64,000 bases of DNA from JAEUQQ01 sp963697285 (GCA_963697285.1 CAVONI010000011.1:1302001-1366000), one strand, 5' to 3'. Counted from the stretch's first letter, positions 45,685 to 55,903 are shown. Program-made: numbers and translations. The notes: generated from the letters alone by a model not told the origin.

Positions 45685-48244
45685 TCAGGTGCTCAAGCCT
45701 CGACGCACCGTGCTGGCAAGCACTTCGGACGTCCAGGGCTTGGCCATGAAGAGCATGTCGGGGTCGAGGCGACCGCTGACGAGCTCCTGGCTGTAGCCGC
45801 TCATGACGATCACGGGGAGTCCCGGCCGTTCGCGGCGCAACGTCCTGGCCAGCTCGAGCCCGCTGACGCCTTCGACCATGACCATGTCGGTCAGCAGCAT
45901 GCGCACCGTGGCGTGGTGCAACCGCCAGAGCCGCACGGCCTCGGTGGCGTCAGCCGCCACGATGACCTCGTAGTTCAGGCGCTGCAGCGACGAGGTGAGG
46001 ATCTGCCGCACCGCGGGATTGTCTTCGGCCAGGAGGATCGTCTCGCCGCTGCCTGACAACGGGCTCTTGATGAACCCCGGGGCCTGACCGGTGGTCTCGG
46101 CCGTCTCCGAGGCCGCCTCCCGGTAGTAGACGTGGAAGACGGTCCCTGCTCCTTCCACGCTGTCGACGTCGATCCAGCCCTTGTGCTGCCTGACGATGCC
46201 GTAGACGGTGGCCAGGCCCAGGCCAGTGCCCTGGCCGACCTCCTTGGTCGTGAAGAAGGGCTCGAAGATGCGCTGCCGGGTCGCGGCGTCCATGCCCTTT
46301 CCGGTGTCGGCCACGGTCAGGCGCACGAAATCGCCGGCGCGCGCGTCGGCGTTCGGGGGCAGCGAGTTCGGCGAGAGCGAGACCGCTGCGGTGGAAAGCG
46401 TCAGGCGACCGCCGGCGGGCATCGCGTCACGCGCGTTCACCACCAGGTTCATGATGACCTGCTCCATCATGCCGCCGTCGGCGTCGATCCACAGGGGACG
46501 TGGTGCCAGCGCCAGCGATAGGGTGATGTCCTCGCGCAGCACCCGCCGCAGCATCTTCGACAGGCTCTCGACCGTCTCGTTCAGGTCGAGCCGCTGGACC
46601 TGCAGCACCTGTCGGCGGCTGAAGGCCAGCAGTTGCCGGGTGAGCTGGGCGGCCATCTTCGCGCTCTTCTCGATCTCGTTGAGCGACTCCCTCACGTCGG
46701 GGCTGAGGTCCGGTTCCTGCTGCAGCAGGCTCAGGTGACCGAGTTGCACGGTGAGCAGGTTGTTGTAGTCGTGCGCGGCTCCGCCCGCCAGCTGCCCGAT
46801 GGCTTCGAGCTTCTGTGCCTGCCTCAACTGCTCGCCCAGCGTCGCGCGTTCCTCGTCGAGTTGCTTGCGCTCGGTGATGTCCTGCAACTGCGCCAGGCAG
46901 TGTTCGGGCGCGCCGTCGGCCGTCCTGACGAGTCGCACCGACAGGATCGTGTGCACCACGCGGTGATCCTTGCGGACGAAGCGGGTCTCGATGGAATACC
47001 CATCGATCTCGCCCGCCAGCATCCGGTTGTACTCGTGCAGGTCGTTGTCGAGATCGTCCGGGTGCGTCACCTGTTCCCAGGTGAGCGCCCGCAGTTCGTC
47101 TTCGCTGTAGCCCAGCAGGTGCGTCAGGCGCTCGTTCACGACCAGCCAGCCCTTCGCGGGCGAGGTGATCGCCATGGCCACCAGCGAATCCTCGAAGTAG
47201 CTGCGAAAGCGTTCCTCGCTCTCGCGCAGGACCCGCTCGCGTTCGCGCTCGGCCGCCTGCACGCGTGCCTGTGCGGCCCTGCTGGTCTCCTCGCGGTCGA
47301 TCTTCAGGTAGGCCCGGGCGAGGAACACGCCCCAGAGGCCGAACGCCATCAGCAGGATCCCCATGCCGACGACCCAGCGATCGCGAAACCCCTGGATGAA
47401 CACCAGCGCCTCGGCCTCGGGCGCGGTCACGACGATCGACCAGAAGGTGTTCTCGATCGGGATCTGCCTGAAGTAGGCATGCTTCTGGACCATGTCGGCC
47501 TGGACGTCGCCGATGTGGTTGAAGTCGTAGACCGCCGTGCCCGACTCGCCCTGCATCATCCGCTCTGCCATGACCAGGGCAGCCGGGAACCCGGACATCG
47601 TGTCGCGGATCGATCGACCGGTATGGCCCGGCACCGGGCAGTACAGCTCGATCCCCTCCCCGCTCAGGAGCATGGCGTAGCCCGAGGCCCCGATCCTGAT
47701 GCCGGCCACGTGCTGCTTCGAGATGGCCCTGAAGGGGATCAGCGCGGCCAGGGAACCCGCGAACCGCTCGCCGTCGAACACCGGCACGTGCAGGGCGACG
47801 CTCTCGTACCCCTGCACCGACATGAACACCTGGCTCACCACCGGCCGCCGGGTCTGGAAGACGGCTCGGACGTGCGACTGGTCGAGGATGTTGCGGCCGA
47901 TCGCGCGCTCGTCGGGATACGAGTAGAGGATGTTCCCGTCAGCGCCGACCCGCGTCAGCGAGAGGAGGTCGTCGGCCTGCGAACTGAACAGGTCGCGCAG
48001 CAGCCGATGCCCCCGCTCGTTGCTGTCGATGACGTCGCTGGTCTTGCTGAGGAAGTCGAGGACCTGCCGGTAGTAGCTGAAGTACCTCCGATATCCCCTC
48101 GGCGGCCTGGCCAGCCAGGATGCGCTCCTGCGCGTACAGCTGCTCGATGGCGTCGTTCCGCGCGCGGCGGTAGGCCGACGTCATGAAGTACGCGCTCAGC
48201 AGCGCAACGCCCACGAGAAACAGGAGGCTTCGGAGGTGTCGCAT
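45685..48244 (-). pseudogene. hybrid sensor histidine kinase with PAS and receiver domains, frame broken near 48085
   Basis: The protein starts MRHLRSLLFLVGVALLSAYFM at 48244 (first membrane helix). One frame change near 48080-48090 leads into YFSYYRQVLDFLS and the rest. A periplasmic Cache-like sensor follows (GHRLLRDLFSSQADDLLSLTRVGADGNILYSYPDERAIGRNIL). A second helix (GMGILLMAFGLWGVFLA) and a PAS domain come next (VNERLTHLLGYSEDELRALTWEQVTHPDD). The HisKA box is GGAAHDYNNLLT, the HATPase has NLVVNARDAM, DTGKGMD and GTGLGLATV, and the C-terminal receiver has LLTDMVMVEG (phospho-Asp). The total is about 850 residues. It senses an unknown extracellular signal and probably passes phosphate to its own receiver. 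No partner regulator is adjacent. Confidence 0.85.
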
Positions 48245-48368
48245 CAGCGCGCCCCGCGCGCCACACCGCCACGCGTCAACGGGAGCATGCGTGAGACTAC
48301 TCCAGTTGGCGGCTGCGGCTCACGTCTCGAGTGCGCCATCCCCTGCTCCGGCGCCCCCGTTGCGACAG

Positions 48369-48788
48369 TCAGTGCTTCGGCGCGCGACGCTGCGCCTCGT
48401 CGAGCACCGCAGCGGGCAGCCGTGTCTCGCATGCGGCGAACAACTCCCCTTCCTCGAAGCGGACGTGCGCGGTCAGCCGATCGGCGAACGTGACCAGCCG
48501 GGTGAGGTCACCCTGTTCGGCCGCGGCGAGGTCGGCTCGCAGCTCGAGGTGCTCGCGGCGGGTGCGGGCGGCCAGCGCATGCTCGCCGACGGCCTCGAGC
48601 CCCTCGAGCAGCACCGACTCCTCGACGTCGAAGTGCGGCAGCAGTTCGGCGTCGAAGACTCCGCGCACCCGGCTCACCAACTCAGGGGTCACCGCGTCTT
48701 GCGCCGACGCGGCGCGGATGTCGAAGGCAAGCTTCAAGGCATGGTGATGGTCGGAACTCAGCCCGTGCAGGCGCGCGTCACGTTTCAT
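48369..48788 (-). CDS. hemerythrin-like HHE domain protein
   Basis: The product is 139 residues with the four-helix HHE pattern: LSSDHHHALKLAFDIR, LLPHFDVEESVLLEGLE, TRREHLELRADLA and DRLTAHVRFEEGELFAACE. The His and Glu residues in H...H-x-x-x-E blocks would hold a diiron site. Hemerythrin-like bacterial proteins bind oxygen, sense redox state or protect iron-sulfur centres. It is intracellular and stands between the sensor kinase and the secreted hydrolase on the same strand. A link to either is not shown. Confidence 0.85.
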   Translation of the reverse strand: MKRDARLHGLSSDHHHALKLAFDIRAASAQDAVTPELVSRVRGVFDAELLPHFDVEESVLLEGLEAVGEHALAARTRREHLELRADLAAAEQGDLTRLVTFADRLTAHVRFEEGELFAACETRLPAAVLDEAQRRAPKH

Positions 48789-48806
48789 CGAAAGACCATA
48801 TGCCGA

Positions 48807-50084
48807 CTACGGCTGGTTCATCGGTGGCGGGACGAAGCCCGGCAGGAACCCGAGGGCGGCGGGAAACGCACCGGCCGTGGGCTTCACGCCCGTGCGCACC
48901 CATGAGTCGACCGCCACGATGGCGCCGAGCAACTGCGTGCCGGTGAATGCGCAGTGCCCGTTGCCATTCGTGTACACCTGATACAGCCACTTGCTGCGAC
49001 CGGCATCCTCGACCAGCGCCGCATACGCGTTTTCCTGCGTCACCGTCACGAGCGGGTCGATCAGCGTGTGCATGGTGAGCACCGGCTTGCTGATCCTGCC
49101 CGAGTAGTCGGCGTTGCGTGCGAGGTAGTTGCGCGCATAGGGCGGCGCCTCGATGTTGCGACGCGCGTTCATGCTGTTCAGCCACGCGTCCACAACCTCG
49201 CCCGGCACACCCAGCGCCGCGAGGTAGGCACGCTCAGGCGGTGTGAGGTCATAGAAGCGATCGAGGTTCTGCACGATCGGGCCCCGCGCCCGCCGCTCGA
49301 GTTCGGCGCGCGCTTCGGTCGCGAAGAACATGTCGGTCAGCACCCAGCCGGGGTAGAACGCGGGCGGTGGCGGCGGCGCAATCCCCCGCCCGGGCGTACC
49401 CACCACGAGTCGCAGGAACTCGAACTTCGGGAAGCTGGTGACGTTGCTCAATTCAGGCACGAGCTTGGCGAGCACCTCGGTCTCGAAATCGATGTCGTCG
49501 CGCACGTCATCGACCGAGCCCCACGCCGCGGGCAACCCGAACACGACGTCGTAGCCGAGCAGCAGGTCACCTGAGCCATCAAACGAACGGCTCGTGCCAG
49601 CCCCGACGGCGCAGCCGGCCAGCGCGCCATCGTAGATGCCGCCGAAACGCTCCATGCTTGTCAGGCTGATGACCGATCCCATGGAGAAAGCCCACAGGAT
49701 CGTCCGGTCGGGGCGTGCGACGTTGTCGCGGAAGTACGTCACGAGGTTCTTGAGATCCTGGACACCTTCGTCAACGGCCCAGCCGTTGTCGCGATATGCG
49801 GAGCCGGCCAGCGCATACCCAGCCGCCAGCAGTGGCGCCTCGAGGGCCGCACTCGGGGCGAGTTCGGCGGCGCGGTTATCGACTTCGCCGGGATGGTCGG
49901 CCTTGTCACGATAGCCATGCCCGTACACGAGCAGGGTGCCATTCCAGTTGGCAGGCACCTGGATGCGGTAGGGCGCGCCCTTGATTTCACCCGTCGCGGC
50001 CAGGGGCCCGACCTGCGGTGCTGCTGCGGCCGACGAGACGGCGCACACCACCGCCAACACGATTCGACACACTGTCCTGTACAT
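48807..50084 (-). CDS. secreted alpha/beta hydrolase
   Basis: The product is 425 residues with signal peptide MYRTVCRIVLAVVCAVSSAAAAP. The alpha/beta-hydrolase core shows YRIQVPANWNGTLLVYGHGY (oxyanion region), the nucleophile elbow WAFSMGSV (G-less variant of GxSxG), LIDPLVTVTQ with the acid, and GNGHCAF with the catalytic His. Together these support a serine hydrolase of the lipase/esterase type, exported to the periplasm or outside. Its length, with a large lid region (FYPGWVLTDMFFATEARAELERRARG), is above simple esterases. Substrate unknown. It stands just upstream of the hemerythrin gene. Confidence 0.85.
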   Translation of the reverse strand: MYRTVCRIVLAVVCAVSSAAAAPQVGPLAATGEIKGAPYRIQVPANWNGTLLVYGHGYRDKADHPGEVDNRAAELAPSAALEAPLLAAGYALAGSAYRDNGWAVDEGVQDLKNLVTYFRDNVARPDRTILWAFSMGSVISLTSMERFGGIYDGALAGCAVGAGTSRSFDGSGDLLLGYDVVFGLPAAWGSVDDVRDDIDFETEVLAKLVPELSNVTSFPKFEFLRLVVGTPGRGIAPPPPPAFYPGWVLTDMFFATEARAELERRARGPIVQNLDRFYDLTPPERAYLAALGVPGEVVDAWLNSMNARRNIEAPPYARNYLARNADYSGRISKPVLTMHTLIDPLVTVTQENAYAALVEDAGRSKWLYQVYTNGNGHCAFTGTQLLGAIVAVDSWVRTGVKPTAGAFPAALGFLPGFVPPPMNQP

Positions 50085-50388
50085 GGCTCTCCCTCTTGAG
50101 TGATTCCCGCCGCCACTCTCGCGGCCTGCGTCCAGACTTCAACCTGGTTTGCGCGAGCATCCTACACCGAAGCAGCGGTCCAGGTGAACGAGGCACGTAC
50201 CTGCGAACAACGAGGCACGCAGTGGAATCTCCATGTCGGTGACCTGCGGCCTGCTCCGGCGTGTGGGCCGTCGTCCACGTCGCCGCGGCGTCCTGAGGTG
50301 ACAACGACGCGAACGGGCGTCGATGGCGCATCGCCCTGCCGCCCGGTGCGGGCGCGTGCATTACTATGTGCCCTTCACAGGAGACGGC
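50085..50388. other. intergenic region between divergent hydrolase and synthase genes
   Basis: This 304-bp gap should contain promoters for both outward-facing genes. I see no strong box pair, operator or hairpin, only the CAGGAGAC ribosome site of the downstream gene near its end (50378-50385). Confidence 0.5.
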
Positions 50389-51615
50389 ATGGCACTCGAC
50401 AAGCTCAATGCAAGCCTCGTGGCGGATGTCGCCCAGCTCGTGCGCGAAGGCCGCGCCAAGGCGCCCGAACGGGTGATCACCGGCTGCGTGCCTGCCGCCG
50501 GCGGCCGCGGGCCGCGCTACCGGCTGCGCGACAGCGACGGCGAGTACCTGCGGATGAACGCCAACAGTTACCTGTCGCTGTCGAATCACCCCGCGCTGAT
50601 CGAGGCCGGAGACCACGCCGCCCGCGCGTTCGGCACGGGGCCGGGCGCCGTGCGCTTCATCGACGGCACGTCGGTGCATCACGTCGCCCTCGAAGAGCGC
50701 ATCGCGAGGTTCGTGGGGCGGCCGGCCGCCAAGGTGTTCAACTCGGCTTACACCACGATCCTCGGCACGGCCATCGCGCTGACCGCACCCGACACGTACT
50801 GGATCGGTGATGCGTTGAACCACAACTGCATCATCCGCGCGATGCGCATCGCCAACGTGGCCAGCAACCGCCGCGCAATCTACGCCCACAACGACGTCGA
50901 GGATCTCGAGCGCAGGCTGGCCGACGTGCCCGACGAGATCGGGCGGGTGATCGTGATCTTCGACGGGATCTTCAGCATGCGCGGCGACCACGCGCCGCTC
51001 GGCGACATCCTGCGCCTGTGCGAGGGGCACGCGCACCGCTTCCGCGACGGCGTCGTGACGATGATGGACGATTCGCACGGGATCGGTGCCTACGGCGCCA
51101 CGGGACGCGGCACCGAGGAGCACTGCGGGGCGCGCGTCGACATCCTCGTCGGCACCTTCGGCAAGGCGTTCGGCGTGAACGGGGGCTTCATCGCGGGCAG
51201 CCCCGAGCTCATCGAGGCAGTGCGCCAGAAGTCAGACACCTACATCTACACGAACCCGCTCAGCGCGGCCGATTGCGCGTCGGCGGTGGCGGCCGTCGAG
51301 ATTGCAGACGGAGCCGAGGGCCGCGAGCGTCTCGCCGCGCTGAGGGACCGGACGCGGCAGTTCCGCGAGGGGCTTGCCGCGCTGGGGCTGGAGTCGATCG
51401 ACGGCCCGCATCCGGTGGTGCCGCTGCTGGTGCGCCACACCGACCGCACGCGCGCAATTGTGCGTGGGCTGTTCGAACGGCACATCCTCGCGGTGGGACT
51501 CACCTTTCCAGTGGTGCCGCAAGGCGACGAAACGATTCGCTTCCAGGTCAACGCGGCCCACACGCCGGCAGACATCGACGCCGTGTTGCAGGCGCTGGCA
51601 GAATTGACCCGATAG
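50389..51615 (+). CDS. alpha-oxoamine synthase family PLP enzyme (KBL/AONS/CqsA-like)
   Basis: The product is 408 residues from ATG 50389 (CAGGAG site). It has the fold-I PLP layout of 2-amino-3-ketobutyrate ligase, 8-amino-7-oxononanoate synthase and serine palmitoyltransferase. Visible motifs are NSYLSLSNHPALIEAG, GTGPGAVRFIDGTSVHHVALEERIARFVGRPAA, the Asp-His pair MMDDSHGIGAYGATGRG, and the PLP lysine in VGTFGKAFGVNGGFI. The reaction joins an amino acid to an acyl-CoA with loss of CO2. Which acyl group is used cannot be told: biotin genes are absent, so a lipid or autoinducer product is more likely than AONS. It abuts the TAXI binding-protein gene with no gap. Confidence 0.9.
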   Translation: MALDKLNASLVADVAQLVREGRAKAPERVITGCVPAAGGRGPRYRLRDSDGEYLRMNANSYLSLSNHPALIEAGDHAARAFGTGPGAVRFIDGTSVHHVALEERIARFVGRPAAKVFNSAYTTILGTAIALTAPDTYWIGDALNHNCIIRAMRIANVASNRRAIYAHNDVEDLERRLADVPDEIGRVIVIFDGIFSMRGDHAPLGDILRLCEGHAHRFRDGVVTMMDDSHGIGAYGATGRGTEEHCGARVDILVGTFGKAFGVNGGFIAGSPELIEAVRQKSDTYIYTNPLSAADCASAVAAVEIADGAEGRERLAALRDRTRQFREGLAALGLESIDGPHPVVPLLVRHTDRTRAIVRGLFERHILAVGLTFPVVPQGDETIRFQVNAAHTPADIDAVLQALAELTR

Positions 51616-52638
51616 ATGCCCACACGTGCCGTTCCCATCCCCGACGCCGGTCACCGCGCCGCCCTGCGTGCCCTCTGCCTCGTCGTTCTCGCGTTCGCCA
51701 CGGCCTGCAGCGGCAATGCCGGCCCGGGCGGCAAGGGAGGCACGACGCGGCTGTCGATCGCCACCGGCAACACCGGCGGCGTCTACTATCCGTACGGCGG
51801 TGGCCTCGCGAAAGTCGTCAGCGAGTCGTTGCCCGGCATCGAGGCGACGGCCGAAGTGACCAACGCCTCGGTGGACAATCTCAAGCTGCTGCAGGGCGGC
51901 AAGGTCGACATCGCCTTCACGCTGGCCGACACGCTCGACGATGCGGTGAAAGGCCACGGCGCGTTCGAGACGGGCGGCCCAGTGCCGGCCCGGACACTGG
52001 CGGTGCTCTACGCCAACTACACCCACCTCGTGACGCTCGGCGGCAGCGGCATCACCCGCATCGGCGACCTGAAGGGCAAGGTCGTGTCGACCGGTTCGCC
52101 CGGCAGCGGCACCGAGATCATCGCCTTGCGGATGCTGCGCGCCGCAGGCATCGATCCCGACCGCGACCTGCGGCGCCAGAGCCTCAGCGTGAACGCGTCC
52201 GTCGACGCGATGAAGGACCGCAAGCTCGACGCGTTCGTCTGGGCCGGTGGCCTTCCGACAGGCTCGGTGCTCGACCTCGCCAGCACTGCGGGCCTCACGG
52301 CAGTGCTGCTCCCGAACGACGATGTGATCTCTGCCATGCAGGCGACGCACGGCAGGGAGCTGTACACCCGGCTCGTTGTCCCCGGGGGGACGTACCCGGG
52401 GATGCCGGCAGACGTCGCCGTCGTGGGTGTCGCCAACATGATCGTGGTCGGCGCGTCGATGAGTGATCAGCTCGCGTACGACCTCGCCCGCGTGCTGTTC
52501 GAGAAGCGCGCCGAACTCGCCGCCATCCACCCGGAGGCACAGAAACTGACGCTCGAGTCGGCCGTGCAGGAATCGCCTGCGCCGTTCCATCCCGGCGCCA
52601 TCCGGTTCTACAAGGAGCGCGGCGTGTGGACGCGCTGA
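51616..52638 (+). CDS. TAXI family TRAP transporter substrate-binding lipoprotein
   Basis: The product is 340 residues. Signal sequence ALRALCLVVLAFATAC ends in a lipobox. The mature part has the TAXI signature: RLSIATGNTGGVYYPYGGGLAKVVSESLPGIEATAEVTNASVDNLKLLQGGKVDIAFTLADTLDDAV, then LVTLGGSGITRIGDLKGKVVSTGSPGSGTEIIALRMLRAAG. TAXI proteins bring small carboxylates or amino acids to TRAP permeases from the periplasm. It starts at the base after the synthase stop and overlaps the permease start by 13 bp. The three genes are therefore one tightly coupled unit; the substrate is unknown. Confidence 0.92.
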   Translation: MPTRAVPIPDAGHRAALRALCLVVLAFATACSGNAGPGGKGGTTRLSIATGNTGGVYYPYGGGLAKVVSESLPGIEATAEVTNASVDNLKLLQGGKVDIAFTLADTLDDAVKGHGAFETGGPVPARTLAVLYANYTHLVTLGGSGITRIGDLKGKVVSTGSPGSGTEIIALRMLRAAGIDPDRDLRRQSLSVNASVDAMKDRKLDAFVWAGGLPTGSVLDLASTAGLTAVLLPNDDVISAMQATHGRELYTRLVVPGGTYPGMPADVAVVGVANMIVVGASMSDQLAYDLARVLFEKRAELAAIHPEAQKLTLESAVQESPAPFHPGAIRFYKERGVWTR

Positions 52639-54542
52639 AGGCGCCCAAGCCGTTCGAACCCGACAGCGTCGGCCGCCGGCTCGAGGGCCTCACGGGAGGC
52701 GCGACGACGGCGTTGGCCATCGGCCTGTCGCTGTACGCCATCTACTGGGCGATCGGCATCGTGCAGCCGCAGATCTACCGCACGAGCTTCCTGTTGATCG
52801 CGCTCGTTCTCAGCTTCCTGCTGTATCCCGCCACGCGTCGTGGCGCCGGTCGCGTCATGCCCGTCGACTGGGTCCTGGCCGGCCTGGCGTGCGTGGCGCT
52901 GGCCTGGCCGATCATCGACTTCGACGCCTTCATCTACCGTGCGGCCACGCCCTCGGCGATCGACCTGGTGCTCGGCTGCATGACGATCGCGCTGGTACTC
53001 GAGGCCACGCGCCGGACCGCCGGCGCCGTGTTGCCGGTGACGGCGCTCGTCTTCGTGATCTACGCGGTGTTCGGGGCGCAGTTGGACCGAATCGGACTCG
53101 GCCTCATCGGGCATCGCGGGTACGATGTCGATCGCATCGTCGGCACGCTCTACATGACGCTCGAGGGTATCTTCGGCGTGCCCCTCGACGTCGCCGCCAC
53201 CTACATCGTGCTGTTCTCGATTTACGGCGCGGTGCTGAATCTGTCGGGCGCGGGGAAGTTCTTCCTCGACTGGTCGATGGCGGCGGTCGGGCAATCGGGC
53301 GGGGGCGCTGGACCGGGCCGCGCGATCACCGTGGCCGGCCTGCTGCTCGGCACCGTGTCGGGAAGCGGCGTCGCCAACACGGTCACGCTGGGGGCCGTGG
53401 GATGGCCGCTGCTGAAGCGCTCGGGATACCCCGCCGACATGGCGGGGGCGATCCTCTCGGCGGCCGGCATCGGCGCCATCCTGTGCCCGCCTGCGCTCGG
53501 TGCCGCGGCCTTCATCATCGCCGAGTTCCTGCACGTGCCGTATCTGCAGGTGATCGCGATGGCGGTCGTCCCGGCGGCGCTCTATTTCCTCTCGATCTTC
53601 CTGATGATCGAGGCCGACGTCCGCCGCAAGGGACTGCACGCGTCTGCCGCAGACCTGCCGTCGCTCGCGAAGCTCACGCGTCGCGGCGGCTATCACTTCC
53701 TCGCGCTGGTCGGTATTCCCATCCTGCTCGTCGTCGGCATGTCGGCGTTCCGCGCGGTCGTGGTCTCGATCGCCGTGGCCGTCGCGCTCAGCTTCGTCGA
53801 TCGCACGAATGCGCTGTGGCCGCGGCGTCTCGGCCTGGCCTTGCGTGACGGCGGGCGCAGCGTGCTCTCGGTGGCCGCCACCACCGCCACCGCGGGCATC
53901 ATCGTCGGCGTGGTCACGCTGACGGGGCTCGGCCTGAAGATTGCGGGCCTCATCGTGACGGTCGCGGGCGGCCTGGTGTTTCCCACCGTCCTGCTGTCGG
54001 CGCTGGCCGTGTGGATGCTCGGCCTGGCGGTGCCCGTCACCGCCTCGTACATCATCGCGGCGGTCATGGTCGCGCCGGCGATGACGAGGGTGGGCGTGCC
54101 CGACGTGGCGGCGCACATGTTCATCTTCTACTACGCGGTCTTGTCCGAGGTGAGCCCGCCGACCGCGCTGTCGCCGTTCGCGGCGGCGGCGATCACGGGC
54201 GGCCGTCCTGTCCCGACGATGATGCTGACGTGGAAGTACACGTTGCCGGCGTTCGTGTTCCCGTTCGTGTTCACGCTGAGTCCGCAGGGGATGGGCGTCA
54301 TCCTCCAGGCGCCCTGGAGCGACATCGTGCAGGCGACGCTGGGCGCGGTGGTCGGGGTGTTTGCCGTTGCCGCGGCGCTCGGCGGATGGATGGTCGGCAG
54401 CGCCACCGTGGTCGAACGCCTGCTGGCCGGTGCCGGTGGCGCGCTGCTGTTCTACGCGAGCCCGGTCACGGGCCTCGCCGGGCTCGCCACGTTCGCCGCC
54501 GCCGTAGGCCTCCACCTGACACGCCTGCGCCGCCACCAATAG
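52626..54542 (+). CDS. TRAP transporter permease, fused small and large subunits (DctQM type)
   Basis: The product is 638 residues from GTG 52626. The N-terminal helices (ALAIGLSLYAIYWAIGI, FLLIALVLSFLLYPATRR) correspond to the small DctQ-like part. The rest is the large DctM-like domain with GPGRAITVAGLLLGTVSGSGVANTVTLGAVGWPLLKRSGYPADMAGAILSAAGIGAILCPPALGAAAFIIAEFLHVPY and later FYYAVLSEVSPPTALSPFAAAAITGG. Fused permeases are the usual partners of TAXI proteins. They drive sodium- or proton-coupled uptake across the inner membrane. It is the last gene of the synthase-TAXI-TRAP unit; the stop codon directly precedes a small inverted repeat. Confidence 0.92.
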   Translation: MDALKAPKPFEPDSVGRRLEGLTGGATTALAIGLSLYAIYWAIGIVQPQIYRTSFLLIALVLSFLLYPATRRGAGRVMPVDWVLAGLACVALAWPIIDFDAFIYRAATPSAIDLVLGCMTIALVLEATRRTAGAVLPVTALVFVIYAVFGAQLDRIGLGLIGHRGYDVDRIVGTLYMTLEGIFGVPLDVAATYIVLFSIYGAVLNLSGAGKFFLDWSMAAVGQSGGGAGPGRAITVAGLLLGTVSGSGVANTVTLGAVGWPLLKRSGYPADMAGAILSAAGIGAILCPPALGAAAFIIAEFLHVPYLQVIAMAVVPAALYFLSIFLMIEADVRRKGLHASAADLPSLAKLTRRGGYHFLALVGIPILLVVGMSAFRAVVVSIAVAVALSFVDRTNALWPRRLGLALRDGGRSVLSVAATTATAGIIVGVVTLTGLGLKIAGLIVTVAGGLVFPTVLLSALAVWMLGLAVPVTASYIIAAVMVAPAMTRVGVPDVAAHMFIFYYAVLSEVSPPTALSPFAAAAITGGRPVPTMMLTWKYTLPAFVFPFVFTLSPQGMGVILQAPWSDIVQATLGAVVGVFAVAAALGGWMVGSATVVERLLAGAGGALLFYASPVTGLAGLATFAAAVGLHLTRLRRHQ

Positions 54543-54584
54543 GGGTCACATCTTTCATTGCAGCATTTTTCAAGACGTGACCCC
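54542..54584. repeat. GGGGTCAC...GTGACCCC inverted repeat
   Basis: GGGGTCAC (54542-54549) and its exact complement GTGACCCC (54577-54584) enclose 27 AT-richer bases (ATCTTTCATTGCAGC...). It overlaps the last base of the TRAP permease stop codon. The 8-bp arms and AT-rich spacer look like a short intergenic element or a terminator of the transporter unit. The rest of the gap to 54692 holds nothing I can identify. Confidence 0.5.
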
Positions 54585-54692
54585 GTGCCAGCGCTCAGAA
54601 CTCCGCGAAGCCGTTGGAGCGGTGTGACGTCCACCGAGAGTCGGAGGCGGCTCGCGGGATGTCGAGATACCCGGCCCACGAGCAGCCGGGGG

Positions 54693-55727
54693 TCACGTCG
54701 TCGGAAACGGATTCCGCTCGGCGAACTGGCGCTGGTGCCAGTAGGGATATGCGGGCGTGACCGCGCTGGCCGCGTCGAGCCGGGAGCGCTGCGCGGCCGT
54801 CAGGCTCCAGCCAACGGCTCCGAGGTTCTGGCGCAACTGCTCCTCGGTGCGGGCGCCGATGATGACCGACGCGACCGTCGGACGATGCAGGAGCCAGTTG
54901 ATGGCAATCTGCGGCACCGTCTTGCCCGTCTCGACCGCCACCGCATCGAGGGCCTCCACCACCTTGTAGAGATACTCGTCGGGAATGGGCGGCCCGGCCT
55001 CGGCCGTGATCCGGCTCTGCAACCGCGATACCGCGGGGCGCGGCTGGCCACGCCGGATCTTGCCCGTGAGGCGCGCCCACCCGAGGGGGCTCCAGGCAAC
55101 GCAGCCGACGCCCTGGTCGAGGCCCAGCGGCATCAACTCCCACTCGTACTCGCGTCCGACCAGCGAGTAGTAGGCCTGATGCGCCACGTAGCGTGCCAGG
55201 CCGTGCGCGTCGGCATAGGCCAGCGACTTCATCAGGTGCCAACCCGAGAAGTTCGACACCCCGATGTAGCGGATCTTCCCGGAGCGCACCAGGTCGTCCA
55301 GCGTCCCGACGACCTCGGCAATCGGCGTCATCGCATCGAAGCCGTGCAACTGGTAGAGGTCGATGTAGTCGGTGCCGAGCCGTCGCAGGCTGCCTTCGAC
55401 CGCACGCGTCAGGTGATGGCGCGACGAGCCGACATCGTTCGGTCCCCTGCCGAACCGGAACGTGCCCTTCGTCGAGATGAGCACCTTGTCGCGACGCCCG
55501 GCGATGGCCTTGCCGAGCACCTCTTCGGCCATGCCACGCGAGTAGATGTCGGCACTGTCGAACATCGTGAGCCCCGCGTCGAGCGAGATGTCGACGAGGC
55601 GCGTCGCTTCCTCGACGCCACTTCCGCCCCACGCCTCGAAGAACGGCGTGCTGCCACCGAAGGTGCCCGTCCCCAATGTCAGGACCGGCACCTTCAGGCC
55701 CGATCCTCCCAGGTGCCGATGCTCCAT
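54693..55727 (-). CDS. aldo/keto reductase
   Basis: The product is 344 residues from ATG 55727; the longer frame adds no family-like sequence. It begins MEHRHLGGSGLKVPVLTLGTGTFGG. The catalytic tetrad is in place: Asp and Tyr in FDSADIYSRG, Lys in VLISTKGTF, and His in LYQLHGFDAMT. The NADPH pocket is seen in IIGARTEEQLRQNLGAVGWSL. This is the YajO/Tas-like AKR subfamily with (beta/alpha)8 fold, which reduces aldehydes and ketones in the cytoplasm. The neighbours give no pathway. Confidence 0.92.
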   Translation of the reverse strand: MEHRHLGGSGLKVPVLTLGTGTFGGSTPFFEAWGGSGVEEATRLVDISLDAGLTMFDSADIYSRGMAEEVLGKAIAGRRDKVLISTKGTFRFGRGPNDVGSSRHHLTRAVEGSLRRLGTDYIDLYQLHGFDAMTPIAEVVGTLDDLVRSGKIRYIGVSNFSGWHLMKSLAYADAHGLARYVAHQAYYSLVGREYEWELMPLGLDQGVGCVAWSPLGWARLTGKIRRGQPRPAVSRLQSRITAEAGPPIPDEYLYKVVEALDAVAVETGKTVPQIAINWLLHRPTVASVIIGARTEEQLRQNLGAVGWSLTAAQRSRLDAASAVTPAYPYWHQRQFAERNPFPTT

Positions 55728-55903
55728 GAACCGATGATCCTCGTGTCCCCGGGTCGGGGCGACCGTCTCGAATCCGAGCATGCCGCCGGCCGCCCGGCGC
55801 AAATGAACGCGCCATTATCCTGTGAACCGCTACAGGAACGGGAGGCAGTTCCCGATTCTCTAGGCAGGCCGCCAGTGCGCTGCCGTTGCCAAGAGGAGCC
55901 GCA

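Noticed and set aside
52608..54539. 643-residue open frame on the minus strand
   Set aside because: It is opposite the TRAP permease and consists mostly of Arg, His, Asp and Gln, with no fold.
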